Positions 14,298-20,577 of a DNA stretch of 20,578 bases are shown piece by piece. Source of the DNA: Ruminococcaceae bacterium UBA7135 (GTDB lineage: Bacteria > Bacillota > Clostridia > Oscillospirales > Ruminococcaceae); contig DKXD01000085.1 of assembly GCA_002492075.1 (NCBI GenBank), positions 846-21,423 of the forward strand, given 5' to 3'. Below the pieces are notes generated by a model. It was not told the origin of the DNA. It made no database searches and worked only from the letters and a program-made list of their open reading frames with translations. Position numbers and translations under genes: made by a program. The first letter of the stretch is position 1, and each line of letters starts with the position of its first letter.

Positions 14298-15836
14298 ATG
14301 ACAAAATCTGTAAAGACGGTTTTTATAGCCGCAGGCGTGCTTTTGGTGCTGGGCGGGGTCTTGTTGGTGCTGATGCTCACAAAGCCGAAGCCCGAGACGT
14401 CGGAAGCTGGTTCGGGCGCGTCGGACGCGGAGGGCGTAAGCGCATATATCATCGATAAACGCGCCGCGGAGGTCACTTCTGTCACAGTAAACAATGACAG
14501 CGGCTCGTATACTTTCACACGCCAAAAGCGAGTTGTTTCCACGACCGATGAAAGCGGCAACATCACCTCTTCGGACGAGTACTATTGGACAAGCGAAGAT
14601 CTTAAGGGAGTGCCGCAAAGCGATACTCTTGTGAAGAGCTTCATCACGTCGCTTGCAAGCCTGCCTCAAAAAAGCACCGTCGAGGAAAACGCCTCTGACC
14701 TTGAAAAGTATGGGCTGGACACTCCCAAGGCGACCGCCGAGCTTAAATTCGAGGACGGCACGGATATCACAATGCGGTTTGGAATACAAAATCCCGCAGA
14801 CAGTTCGAGCTTATACTATCGTGACGAGGGTAACAAGGTTCGGCTGATAAATTACTCTGCGGCGGAACCCGCATTTTCGGACGTGAAGCAGTTCGCGAAC
14901 TTGACAGTGACCGAGAGCTATAACACCGAGGGCACGAACGAGCTGGATTTCTTGAAAATAACGCGTCCCGATCTGGAAGAGCCTGTTTGTATCCGTTTTA
15001 TGAGTGAGATCGCGGAGCTTGCAGAAGACGAAGACAGCATAGTCTCCACGTTCAACACACATTGTTTTACTTCTCCCGTAAACGCCGAGATCGACGTCAC
15101 TAAGGGAAAGAACGTGTGTTACGATGTATATGGGCTTACGATGAGCTCGTGCGAGTATCTTGAGCAGACCGAGGAAAATCTGAAAAAGTGCGGTCTGGAC
15201 GAACCGCAGGCAATCGTTGAATTCAAGTACGGCGGCAAGGAGTACGAGCTGAAAATAGGCGATGCTCTCCGCGAGGAGGTCGCAAGCACAACAAGCACTT
15301 CCATTTCCACAGTAAAAGGCTATTATGCGGTATTGAAAGGGGTCGCCGGTATCTATTTGCTGCCGTCGGATAAAGCTTCATGGGTGTCGTTTAAAGTAAG
15401 TGATCTTATCTCGCACAGACCGCTTTCGCCGTACATCTATGCTGTGGAGTATGTTGAGGTTACTGTGCCGAGCGGCACATACAAGTTCGATATAGACGGC
15501 GAGAATAAGACATTTAGCTGCGGCGGCGAGCAGCTGAACGCCGACGAGTTCCGAAGCTTCTATCAGACGCTGATAGGCTCCGTTGGCGAGGAGATGTATA
15601 CGGGCGAGGCGAGCGGCACGCCCATAGCGTCGGTGACGTTCAACTACAAAAGCAAGTATTTCGACGCTTACGGCGGAGAAAGCGATACGCTCTCTTATTA
15701 TGGGAGCGACGACCGCAAGTGCATAGTGGTGCTGAACGGCACGCCGATATTTAAGGTTCGCAGAGTTTATGTAGACAGACTTTCGGAGAATGTTGACGCT
15801 ATTTTGAACGGCGGCAAGGTTCAGATCGATTATTGA
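14298..15836 (+). CDS. DUF4340 domain-containing membrane-anchored protein with two repeats
   Basis: A 512-residue protein with an N-terminal anchor (hydrophobic residues about 8-27) and a long extracytoplasmic part. DUF4340 features appear twice: EKYGLDTPKATAELKFEDG near 136 and KKCGLDEPQAIVEFKYGGK near 296, about 160 residues apart, suggesting tandem domain copies. AAGGGGG lies seven bases before the ATG, 12 bases after the GldG-like gene. DUF4340 genes commonly follow GldG-like genes in ABC clusters, which supports the assignment; the molecular role is unknown. The gene ends 18 bases before a strong inverted repeat, the probable end of the operon. Confidence 0.88.
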   Translation: MTKSVKTVFIAAGVLLVLGGVLLVLMLTKPKPETSEAGSGASDAEGVSAYIIDKRAAEVTSVTVNNDSGSYTFTRQKRVVSTTDESGNITSSDEYYWTSEDLKGVPQSDTLVKSFITSLASLPQKSTVEENASDLEKYGLDTPKATAELKFEDGTDITMRFGIQNPADSSSLYYRDEGNKVRLINYSAAEPAFSDVKQFANLTVTESYNTEGTNELDFLKITRPDLEEPVCIRFMSEIAELAEDEDSIVSTFNTHCFTSPVNAEIDVTKGKNVCYDVYGLTMSSCEYLEQTEENLKKCGLDEPQAIVEFKYGGKEYELKIGDALREEVASTTSTSISTVKGYYAVLKGVAGIYLLPSDKASWVSFKVSDLISHRPLSPYIYAVEYVEVTVPSGTYKFDIDGENKTFSCGGEQLNADEFRSFYQTLIGSVGEEMYTGEASGTPIASVTFNYKSKYFDAYGGESDTLSYYGSDDRKCIVVLNGTPIFKVRRVYVDRLSENVDAILNGGKVQIDY

Positions 15837-15837
15837 G

Positions 15838-15942
15838 GAAGCACTGATTTAATGGCGGTTTTTCCCGCCGCAGGCGGGGAAAACCGCACAATACAATGTT
15901 TATAAGTGTATAAGTGTAAAAAACGATTTAATCAGCAGTTTC
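15838..15942. repeat. Inverted-repeat element (MITE-like) with a 15-bp central hairpin
   Basis: A hairpin of 15 bp with one G-T wobble (GCGGTTTTTCCCGCC 15855-15869, loop GCA, GGCGGGGAAAACCGC 15873-15887) lies within a larger imperfect inverted repeat. GAAGCACTGATTTAAT (15838-15853) resembles the complement of ATTTAATCAGCAGTTTC (15926-15942). An 8-base tandem repeat, TATAAGTG twice, lies at 15901-15916. No T-tract directly follows the hairpin. It may be a small non-autonomous element that also serves as the end of the ABC transcript. Confidence 0.6.
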
Positions 15943-15980
15943 TTAACTACCGTAAATTATTTATTTAACAGGAGGAAGCT

Positions 15981-16256
15981 ATGGCAAACGAGAAATTGAT
16001 GTATTACAGAGGCTTTCCGCTGATAAGAAGCGGCGACAAGATCTTTTACGGGAGCGGCGGAGACGCGTTCGCGGCGCAACTTACCGTAAAGGACACAAAG
16101 AAGATAGCGGACGCTGACGTACCGAACAAGATAATGGTGCAGCTTGTCCCCAGAAACCCCGCCGATATGGCAAAGGCTCGTAAGGGCGAGTTTATCGGGT
16201 TCTATGAGGCGCTTGATACGGCGCACGTCTGGCTGTCCGAGGTATTGTTCAGCTGA
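15981..16256 (+). CDS. Small conserved protein of unknown function (91 aa)
   Basis: I do not recognise a characterised family. The 91-residue product starts MANEKLMYYRGFPLIRSGDKIFYG, is soluble with a basic first half, contains KIMVQLVPRNPAD, and ends in an aromatic stretch (FYEALDTAHVWLSEVLFS). From memory, similar short proteins with MYYKGKPLVR-like starts and VQL blocks occur in gut Clostridia; this was not checked. AGGAGG (15970-15975) five bases before the ATG is a strong ribosome binding site, and a clean terminator follows ten bases after the stop. It therefore looks like a real single-gene unit. No function is proposed. Confidence 0.83.
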   Translation: MANEKLMYYRGFPLIRSGDKIFYGSGGDAFAAQLTVKDTKKIADADVPNKIMVQLVPRNPADMAKARKGEFIGFYEALDTAHVWLSEVLFS

Positions 16257-16265
16257 TCAAATCGG

Positions 16266-16291
16266 ATCACCCGCGTTTTGCGGGTGATTTT
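16266..16291 (+). terminator. Rho-independent terminator after the 91-aa gene
   Basis: ATCACCCGC (16266-16274), loop GTTTT, GCGGGTGAT (16280-16288), then TTTTGTCTT counting the last stem T. A perfect 9-bp GC-rich stem with a U-rich tail, ten bases after the stop codon. Confidence 0.9.
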
Positions 16292-16348
16292 GTCTTGAAG
16301 AGAAATGTTTGTTTTTTCTGTAGAATATCGGTATGGGGTGTGAGATCG

Positions 16349-16762
16349 GTGGATTTAACCGTAAAATACAATGAACTTACCGCGGACGAGTTTGTCACTT
16401 TGTGGGAGACAGTATGGGACGGCGCTCCCTCGCGCGAGCAGGTCAGGCTTGCTTTGGAACACACACTGTTCCGAGTTTCCTTTTATGATGATAACAATAT
16501 TGTTGCAATGGCAAGAGTTATCGGCGATATGGGACTTAACTACTATATAAAGGACGTGGTCGTAAGACCGGAGTATCAGAAAAAGGGGATAGGCAGAACG
16601 CTTATAAATGAAATAACGCGATTTGTCAAGGAAAACGGCGTTATCGGCACGGAGATTTTCGTGGAGCTGTGCGCTGTTCCGGATAAAATGCCGTTTTATG
16701 AAAAACTTGGTTTCAAATCCAATCAAGCTCAAAGAATGTTTTTATATCAGCGAGTGGAATAA
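16349..16762 (+). CDS. GNAT-family N-acetyltransferase
   Basis: A 137-residue GCN5-related acetyltransferase; it would transfer an acetyl group from acetyl-CoA to an unknown amine. The fold elements are visible: MARVIGDMGLNYYIKDVVVRPEYQ (strand 4) and the acetyl-CoA loop QKKGIGRTLI (Q/R-x-x-G-x-G/A pattern), then FVELCAVPDKMPFYEKLGF, the usual C-terminal block. An in-frame TTG at 16295 lies in what looks like promoter sequence (TAGAAT at 16321-16326), so GTG 16349, ten bases after GGGG and directly before DLTVKYNEL, is preferred; GTG 16340 is possible. The gene converges on the minus-strand operon. The substrate is not predictable. Confidence 0.9.
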   Translation: MDLTVKYNELTADEFVTLWETVWDGAPSREQVRLALEHTLFRVSFYDDNNIVAMARVIGDMGLNYYIKDVVVRPEYQKKGIGRTLINEITRFVKENGVIGTEIFVELCAVPDKMPFYEKLGFKSNQAQRMFLYQRVE

Positions 16763-16797
16763 AATAAGCGGAGAACAGAGCGTTCTCCGCTTATTTT
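16761..16797. terminator. Perfect bidirectional terminator between convergent genes
   Basis: AAAATAAGCGGAGAAC (16761-16776) and its exact complement (16782-16797) form a 16-bp stem with loop AGAGC. The outer A/T runs provide a U-tract for each strand. The left arm includes the last two bases of the GNAT stop codon, and the VWA gene stop (minus strand, 16800-16798) abuts the right arm, so one structure ends both transcripts. Confidence 0.93.
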
Positions 16798-17964
16798 TTA
16801 TTTCAGGTCGTCCACCGAAAGCGTACCGCCGCGTAAAACCTGACCGAGCAAGTCGGGCAGCTTCTGCGGACTGCACGCAAAGCAGGGAATACCCATTCCC
16901 GAAAGCTTTTGCGCCATGTGCTCGTCATAATACGGCTTGCCGTGGTCGGCGAGAGCCAAAAGGCACACAAGCGTAACTCCCGAAGTCTTTATTTCTTCCA
17001 TTCGGCGCACGAACGCGGCGCGGTTGCCGCCCTCTTCTAAGTCGGAAATAAGAAAGAACAGCGTTTTGCGCGGATTTTCGATAAACTGTTGGCAGTAAAT
17101 GACCGATTTGTCGATGTCGGTGCCGCCGCCAAGCTGAAATCCGTACAGCAGGTCTACGGGATCATCGCACTTTTCGGTGAGGTCTACGATGTTGGTATCA
17201 AACGCTATGACGCGTGTTTTCAGCGAACTCATACTTGCCAATATACAGCTGACTACGGAAGAGTATATCACGCTTTCCCCCATAGAGCCGCTTTGGTCTA
17301 TGTCGAGAATGACCGTCCACTTGTTGGCGGCGGTCTTAGATCCTCGGTCGAAGAAGTAGAACCTTTCGGGAACGAGCGTTCCAAGCTCCGGCGACCAATG
17401 CTTGAGGTTGCGCCGTATCGTCATTTTGTAGTCGAGCGCGGCGGCGGACGGTATCGGCGAGTGCGCGCGTTTGTTTACGGCGGCGGTGACGGCTCGGCGA
17501 ATATCCTGTTCAAGCTGTTTGTTTATGTCCTCAACTATCTTCTTGATGAACGCCCGAACGCTGTCCTTAGAGCGTTTAGGTATCATATCTTTAAGCGTGA
17601 GTATCGTGGACGCGAGGCTGATGTCGGGTTCGGTGTTTTCGAGCAGCTCCGGCTCAAACAAAAGCTGCTTTAAGCCGCAGCGGTTCACCGCGTCGTTTTG
17701 GATTATCTTGACGATCTCCTTGTCAAAGAGAGTGCGCACATCGCCGAGCCAGCGGCTTATCTGCGGGTTTGACGGACCGTGTCCGCCGCCCCTGCCCGAA
17801 CCGCCGAACCCGCCGCTTTCCGACCTGTTGTAGATCGCTGCCAACGCGCTGTCCATAAGGCTTTGCTCCTCCGAGAGCGCGGGCATATTCATACTTGACA
17901 GGCGGTTTTCGCTCTCTTGCCCGAGGATAAGCCGCCAGCGCTGCAATTCTTGTGTGTCGTTCAT
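16798..17964 (-). CDS. yehP: VWA (von Willebrand factor A) domain protein, YehP-like
   Basis: A 388-residue cytosolic VWA protein. The start MNDTQELQRWRLILGQ matches the E. coli YehP opening (TRELQRWRLILG), and the whole layout agrees. It has a helical N-terminal part, a Gly-rich linker (50-64), a second helical part, then the VWA domain from about 215 with an intact metal-ion site: D223-Q-S-G-S227, T282 in GGGTDI, and D308 in LISDLEEGG. In known clusters such proteins are paired with a MoxR-type AAA ATPase (YehL), a SWIM zinc-finger protein and a large DUF protein, possibly as a chaperone-like metal-dependent system. None of these is in the window. AGGGAG lies 11 bases before the ATG, which overlaps the stop of the upstream gene by four bases. 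It is the last gene of the operon. Confidence 0.9.
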   Translation of the reverse strand: MNDTQELQRWRLILGQESENRLSSMNMPALSEEQSLMDSALAAIYNRSESGGFGGSGRGGGHGPSNPQISRWLGDVRTLFDKEIVKIIQNDAVNRCGLKQLLFEPELLENTEPDISLASTILTLKDMIPKRSKDSVRAFIKKIVEDINKQLEQDIRRAVTAAVNKRAHSPIPSAAALDYKMTIRRNLKHWSPELGTLVPERFYFFDRGSKTAANKWTVILDIDQSGSMGESVIYSSVVSCILASMSSLKTRVIAFDTNIVDLTEKCDDPVDLLYGFQLGGGTDIDKSVIYCQQFIENPRKTLFFLISDLEEGGNRAAFVRRMEEIKTSGVTLVCLLALADHGKPYYDEHMAQKLSGMGIPCFACSPQKLPDLLGQVLRGGTLSVDDLK

Positions 17965-18299
17965 TTAAAATGTTCTCCCTCTCTGCCCCAAAGCATTTTA
18001 TCGATATTTTCCGCGGTAATATCGCTTATTTCCTCGAATTTCGGTTCTCCTCGAACACACGCTCCAAAAAAGTAAATCTTTCCGCATTCGGAACATCTCA
18101 AATAGAAGCAGACCGTGTAGTGAGTTTCCTTTTCAAGAACCTCTGTCATTCGGTCAAATGAGCAGTCGCCCGCGTAAAGCTCCAGACGGCGCTGTTTCAG
18201 CATTTCCGAAAGCATAGCGTACAGCGGCGGATAATTCAAATGAGGTTGGGCTTTTGCGCCCTCGAAAGCCGCTTTTACTATTTCACAGTTATCACACAT
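17961..18299 (-). CDS. Unknown 112-aa protein with two CxxC motifs, coupled to the VWA gene
   Basis: I do not recognise a named family. The 112 residues contain C2-x2-C5 at the extreme N-terminus and C69-x2-C72 in a block reading YLRCSECGKIYFFGACVRG, seven cysteines in all (2, 5, 46, 64, 69, 72, 81), which suggests a structural zinc site. The middle is helical (LNYPPLYAMLSEMLKQRRLEL). No signal peptide or membrane segment is seen. AGGAG lies seven bases before the ATG, and the previous gene's stop TAG overlaps this site; the 3' end overlaps the VWA start by four bases (ATGA). This tight coupling suggests the product is made together with the VWA protein; direct interaction is only a guess. 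Confidence 0.85.
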   Translation of the reverse strand: MCDNCEIVKAAFEGAKAQPHLNYPPLYAMLSEMLKQRRLELYAGDCSFDRMTEVLEKETHYTVCFYLRCSECGKIYFFGACVRGEPKFEEISDITAENIDKMLWGREGEHFK

Positions 18300-18308
18300 A
18301 ATTATCTC

Positions 18309-18797
18309 CTATAGCGATAATCGCAGCTCGTAAAACCGGCGCACCCATTCGGGATAACTTTTGTATTCTCCGCTTTCGGTAAGCTTTTGCAGGGTTCTTT
18401 TTCCCGCGCGTCTATCCATTATAGCAAATATCTTCACAAGATAGTTTTCCGAACCGAGTGCGTCCGCTATCGGCATTTGAAGGAACTCCGTTGCTGCGCT
18501 CAAAAAATCCCACTCGCTTAGAACGCCGTTTTCGGCAAATTCGCGATTGAGCTTTTGATACTCCTCTTCGGGAGCGTTTTTCTCCCAAAGCTTGTGCTCC
18601 TCATACTCAAGAAGACAGCCGTTGTTCCATGTAAACACCGCAAGCTCTTTGCCATCAAGCCGTATTGCGGCTCTGCCGTAGGAGTTGTGAACCGCATGAT
18701 AACGCGTAAGAAAATATGTCACTCTGCCTCGCAAGCCCTCGCAGAGCCTTTCGCTTAATTGTTTGTTAAGATATTGCCATGATTTGTAACGCTCCAT
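18309..18797 (-). CDS. Hypothetical protein, resembles the SF0329-like family
   Basis: A 162-residue cytosolic protein starting MERYKSWQYLNKQLSERLCEGL. The blocks GRVTYFLTRYHAVHNSYGRAAIRLDGKELAVFTW, SEWDFLSAATEFLQMPI, IFAIMDRRAGKRTLQKL and YPEWVRRFYELRL resemble a widespread group I remember as SF0329-like proteins, of unknown function; this was not checked. ATG 18818 and TTG 18821 are in frame upstream, but GAGGA (18806-18802) lies directly before ATG 18797 and overlaps the preceding stop, so 18797 is preferred. It follows the phosphatase-like gene by seven bases and precedes the CxxC gene by nine, within one operon. Confidence 0.8.
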   Translation of the reverse strand: MERYKSWQYLNKQLSERLCEGLRGRVTYFLTRYHAVHNSYGRAAIRLDGKELAVFTWNNGCLLEYEEHKLWEKNAPEEEYQKLNREFAENGVLSEWDFLSAATEFLQMPIADALGSENYLVKIFAIMDRRAGKRTLQKLTESGEYKSYPEWVRRFYELRLSL

Positions 18798-18804
18798 AAT
18801 TTCC

Positions 18805-19122
18805 TCACAGGTATTCATCAACGGCGCTTAAAAGCAGCTCTTGCAGCTCCTCGTCCATATACTCATAATCGTCTGGGATATTCAGGCAGACCGTTTTCCT
18901 GCCATATAACTCCTCCGCGTACTTCTCGCGTATTCTGCGCAGGTGCTTTTTCTCCATACAGAAGATCACGTCCGCCCAGCCGATCAGCCCCGCAGTTACC
19001 TTTATCCGCGAGTTGCTTTCCGTTCCCGCCGAGCGCGCGTTATGCCCGTTATATCCGTCGAACAGCTTTTCGGCAGTGAGGCTTCGACGCTTGTTCTGAC
19101 TGCACAGAAAAAGTAAATTCAC
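18805..19122 (-). CDS. Compact low-molecular-weight protein tyrosine phosphatase-like protein
   Basis: A 105-residue protein starting (M)NLLFLCSQNKRRS. C7-S-Q-N-K-R-R13-S fits the C-x5-R-S/T phosphate-binding loop of low-molecular-weight phosphatases. ARSAGTES, then IGWADVIFCMEKKHLRRI and the late acidic segment NIPDDYEYMDEEL, match a short branch of that family annotated as protein tyrosine phosphatase. Classical members have about 150 residues, so this one is clearly smaller. GTG 19122 is preferred because GGGCGG lies about ten bases upstream and the core begins immediately; longer in-frame starts (ATG 19173 and beyond) run into the upstream gene. The substrate is unknown, and phosphatase activity is inferred from the loop only. 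Confidence 0.85.
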   Translation of the reverse strand: MNLLFLCSQNKRRSLTAEKLFDGYNGHNARSAGTESNSRIKVTAGLIGWADVIFCMEKKHLRRIREKYAEELYGRKTVCLNIPDDYEYMDEELQELLLSAVDEYL

Positions 19123-19147
19123 ATTGAATACACCGCCCTTTTCAAAA

Positions 19148-19477
19148 TCAGCATAATTCCAGCGCGTAATCATCCTCAAACGCGCTCTTTGTGTCAGCGC
19201 AGTCATATACGCGTCTGCAAAGGTTTTCGGGCACTTGCTCTCTGCCGTAATTATACCACTCCCAAACGACTTTTGACGCTCGTTCAATGTGAAAATCATT
19301 TGGCTCGTTGACAATACCGAACGGATCATAAACCGTGCATTTTTCGCTGCCGTCAAAGAGAATGACAAGAACGTTGCCGTCAAGCTGTGCACTTACGGGT
19401 CTGTGAAAATTATCGTAAGGTCTGCCGAACCACTCTCCGAAAAAACGCAGCGAACCGCCTTTTTTCAGTATATTCAT
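19148..19477 (-). CDS. Unknown 109-aa soluble protein
   Basis: No characterised family is recognised. The product starts MNILKKGGSLRFFGEWFGRPYDNFHRPVSA, followed by an alternating beta-rich section (LVILFDGSEKCTVYDPFGI), then VVWEWYNYGREQVPENL, which is rich in aromatic residues. It has no signal peptide, membrane span or zinc motif. The ribosome binding site is weak: AAGG lies 13 bases before the ATG, at the end of the upstream gene, so translation may depend on coupling with the GyrI-like gene seven bases upstream. Similar short proteins are, from memory, scattered in Clostridia. The gene has a clean reading frame and sits within the packed operon. Confidence 0.8.
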   Translation of the reverse strand: MNILKKGGSLRFFGEWFGRPYDNFHRPVSAQLDGNVLVILFDGSEKCTVYDPFGIVNEPNDFHIERASKVVWEWYNYGREQVPENLCRRVYDCADTKSAFEDDYALELC

Positions 19478-19484
19478 TTGCTTA

Positions 19485-19946
19485 TCACAACCTTTTTATT
19501 GGGAAAAACATATAATTCTTTCCCGTCCGCGGACAAGTAAAATCATGTATTGCGCCCGCAAGCGGTATTTCGTTATCTTGCAGATAATGTATCATATTCG
19601 AAAAGGTGTTCTCGTTTTCGCACTCGGTATACAGATATTCAAAGCTCGGTATTATCCACTTCACCCAACCCTTGGGAGCATCCGAGCCGTCGACACATTC
19701 CACTCCCGCAAGATACAGCCCGGTGCTGAAATTTTCCCACGGATCGAACGAACGTGAAAAGTCCGACATTGCGCCCCATATTCCAATGATATTGCCGTTT
19801 TCGTCCTTTTTGGCAAGGTGTGTGATCTCATCGAAGTGTGAGTTCGCATTTTCCCACAAACGCCCGATAAATCCGGCACCGTCGTCGGTCGAACCTTCCT
19901 TTCCTATTACTGTAAACGATACTTTTTCACATTTTTCGATTTTCAT
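19485..19946 (-). CDS. GyrI-like / AraC effector-binding domain protein, stand-alone
   Basis: A 153-residue protein consisting only of the small-molecule-binding domain found at the C-terminus of some AraC-type and MerR-type regulators and in GyrI/SbmC. The pattern MKIEKCEKVSFTVIGKEG, then IIGIWGAMSDF, GLYLAGVEC, PKGWVKWIIPSFEYLYTEC and a final KNYMFFPIKRL is typical. There is no DNA-binding domain, so it is not a regulator by itself; stand-alone members bind or hydrolyse small molecules or bind protein partners. AGGGGG (about 19958-19953) lies seven bases before ATG 19946; an earlier in-frame start at 19985 lies within the PEBP gene and is not preferred. Confidence 0.85.
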   Translation of the reverse strand: MKIEKCEKVSFTVIGKEGSTDDGAGFIGRLWENANSHFDEITHLAKKDENGNIIGIWGAMSDFSRSFDPWENFSTGLYLAGVECVDGSDAPKGWVKWIIPSFEYLYTECENENTFSNMIHYLQDNEIPLAGAIHDFTCPRTGKNYMFFPIKRL

Positions 19947-19956
19947 AAATATCCCC

Positions 19957-20433
19957 CTAATTCTCCCGCAGACTGTATCCCTCAAAATATCCGCTGACCT
20001 CTCCGCTTTGAATGATGTGCTTTCGCGCCGCGCGAAGAACTCTCTTTTTGAAGCTGAACGGTTTCAAATCAAGTTCGCAGTCAAGCACGTAAACAGTAAA
20101 GCGGTATTTGTGCGATTTACCGTTTGGCGGCTTGGGACCCGCATAGCGGTGAAGTCCGTACCCCATTCCCTGAACAGCGCCGTTTATGGTATGCTTTCCG
20201 TGCGGAATTCCCTTTGGAATGATTCTTGCGGCGGGGATATTCCAGATCACCCAATGCGTGAAGCGCTTTATCGGGTGGGACATATCTTCAAGCGTGACTA
20301 ATAAGGTTTTCGCGTTCGGGGAGAGGTCGTTCATTGTAAATTCGGGCGAAATATCCTCGCCGCGTCCTGTGTATTCGCGCAGAAATCCGCCTTTGCTGTC
20401 GATAGCGGAGCAAGTAAAATCAAGTGTGTCCAT
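19957..20433 (-). CDS. YbhB/YbcL-family Raf kinase inhibitor-like protein (PEBP)
   Basis: A 158-residue phosphatidylethanolamine-binding-protein family member, the usual bacterial length. The anion-binding pocket motifs are present: GRGEDISPEF (23-32), LEDMSHP (48-54) where many members have DPDAP, FTHWVIWNIP (58-67) and G93-L-H-R-Y97 followed by AGPKPP. No signal peptide is seen, so it should be cytosolic. GGGGAGG eight bases before ATG 20433 decides the start over an in-frame ATG at 20514. It is the first gene of the minus-strand operon in this window, ten bases upstream of the GyrI-like gene. Its biological role in bacteria is not established. Confidence 0.92.
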   Translation of the reverse strand: MDTLDFTCSAIDSKGGFLREYTGRGEDISPEFTMNDLSPNAKTLLVTLEDMSHPIKRFTHWVIWNIPAARIIPKGIPHGKHTINGAVQGMGYGLHRYAGPKPPNGKSHKYRFTVYVLDCELDLKPFSFKKRVLRAARKHIIQSGEVSGYFEGYSLREN

Positions 20434-20561
20434 TGGGTTATCCTCCCCGATCAAAATACAATCTCCGACCGAAACACCTGTGCGTTCCCGAGTGCGCCGC
20501 ATCAAACGCTCCATATCCCGAAACGCTTATCCCGCGCCTGTGCGCCGCCGCGCGGACAGAA

Positions 20562-20577
20562 AGCCGCTTTCGCGGCT
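20562..20577 (-). terminator. Possible terminator hairpin at the right edge
   Basis: On the minus strand AGCCGC, the loop GAAA and GCGGCT form a 6-bp stem with a GNRA tetraloop, followed by TTCTGT. It could end a minus-strand transcript coming from beyond the right edge, which would make the YbhB-like gene the first of its operon. It is short, the T-tract is weak, and the edge prevents a full view. The remaining 20434-20560 shows no clear promoter. Confidence 0.4.

Noticed and set aside
15855..15887. Plain Rho-independent terminator for the ABC operon
   Set aside because: The stem is strong but no T-tract follows on either strand, and it is nested in a larger inverted repeat, so it is listed as a repeat element that may also reduce read-through.
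16295..16348. TTG 16295 as the start of the GNAT gene
   Set aside because: It falls directly after the preceding terminator and covers promoter-like TAGAAT; the family N-terminus matches the GTG at 16349.
19123..19392. Longer N-terminus for the phosphatase-like protein
   Set aside because: The extension overlaps nearly the whole 109-aa gene and has no family similarity; the GTG at 19122 has a ribosome binding site and begins at the fold's first strand.
20434..20514. 27-residue N-terminal extension of the PEBP, or a remnant of another gene
   Set aside because: It lacks a ribosome binding site and PEBP similarity, and a stop lies just upstream; ATG 20433 has GGGGAGG at good spacing.
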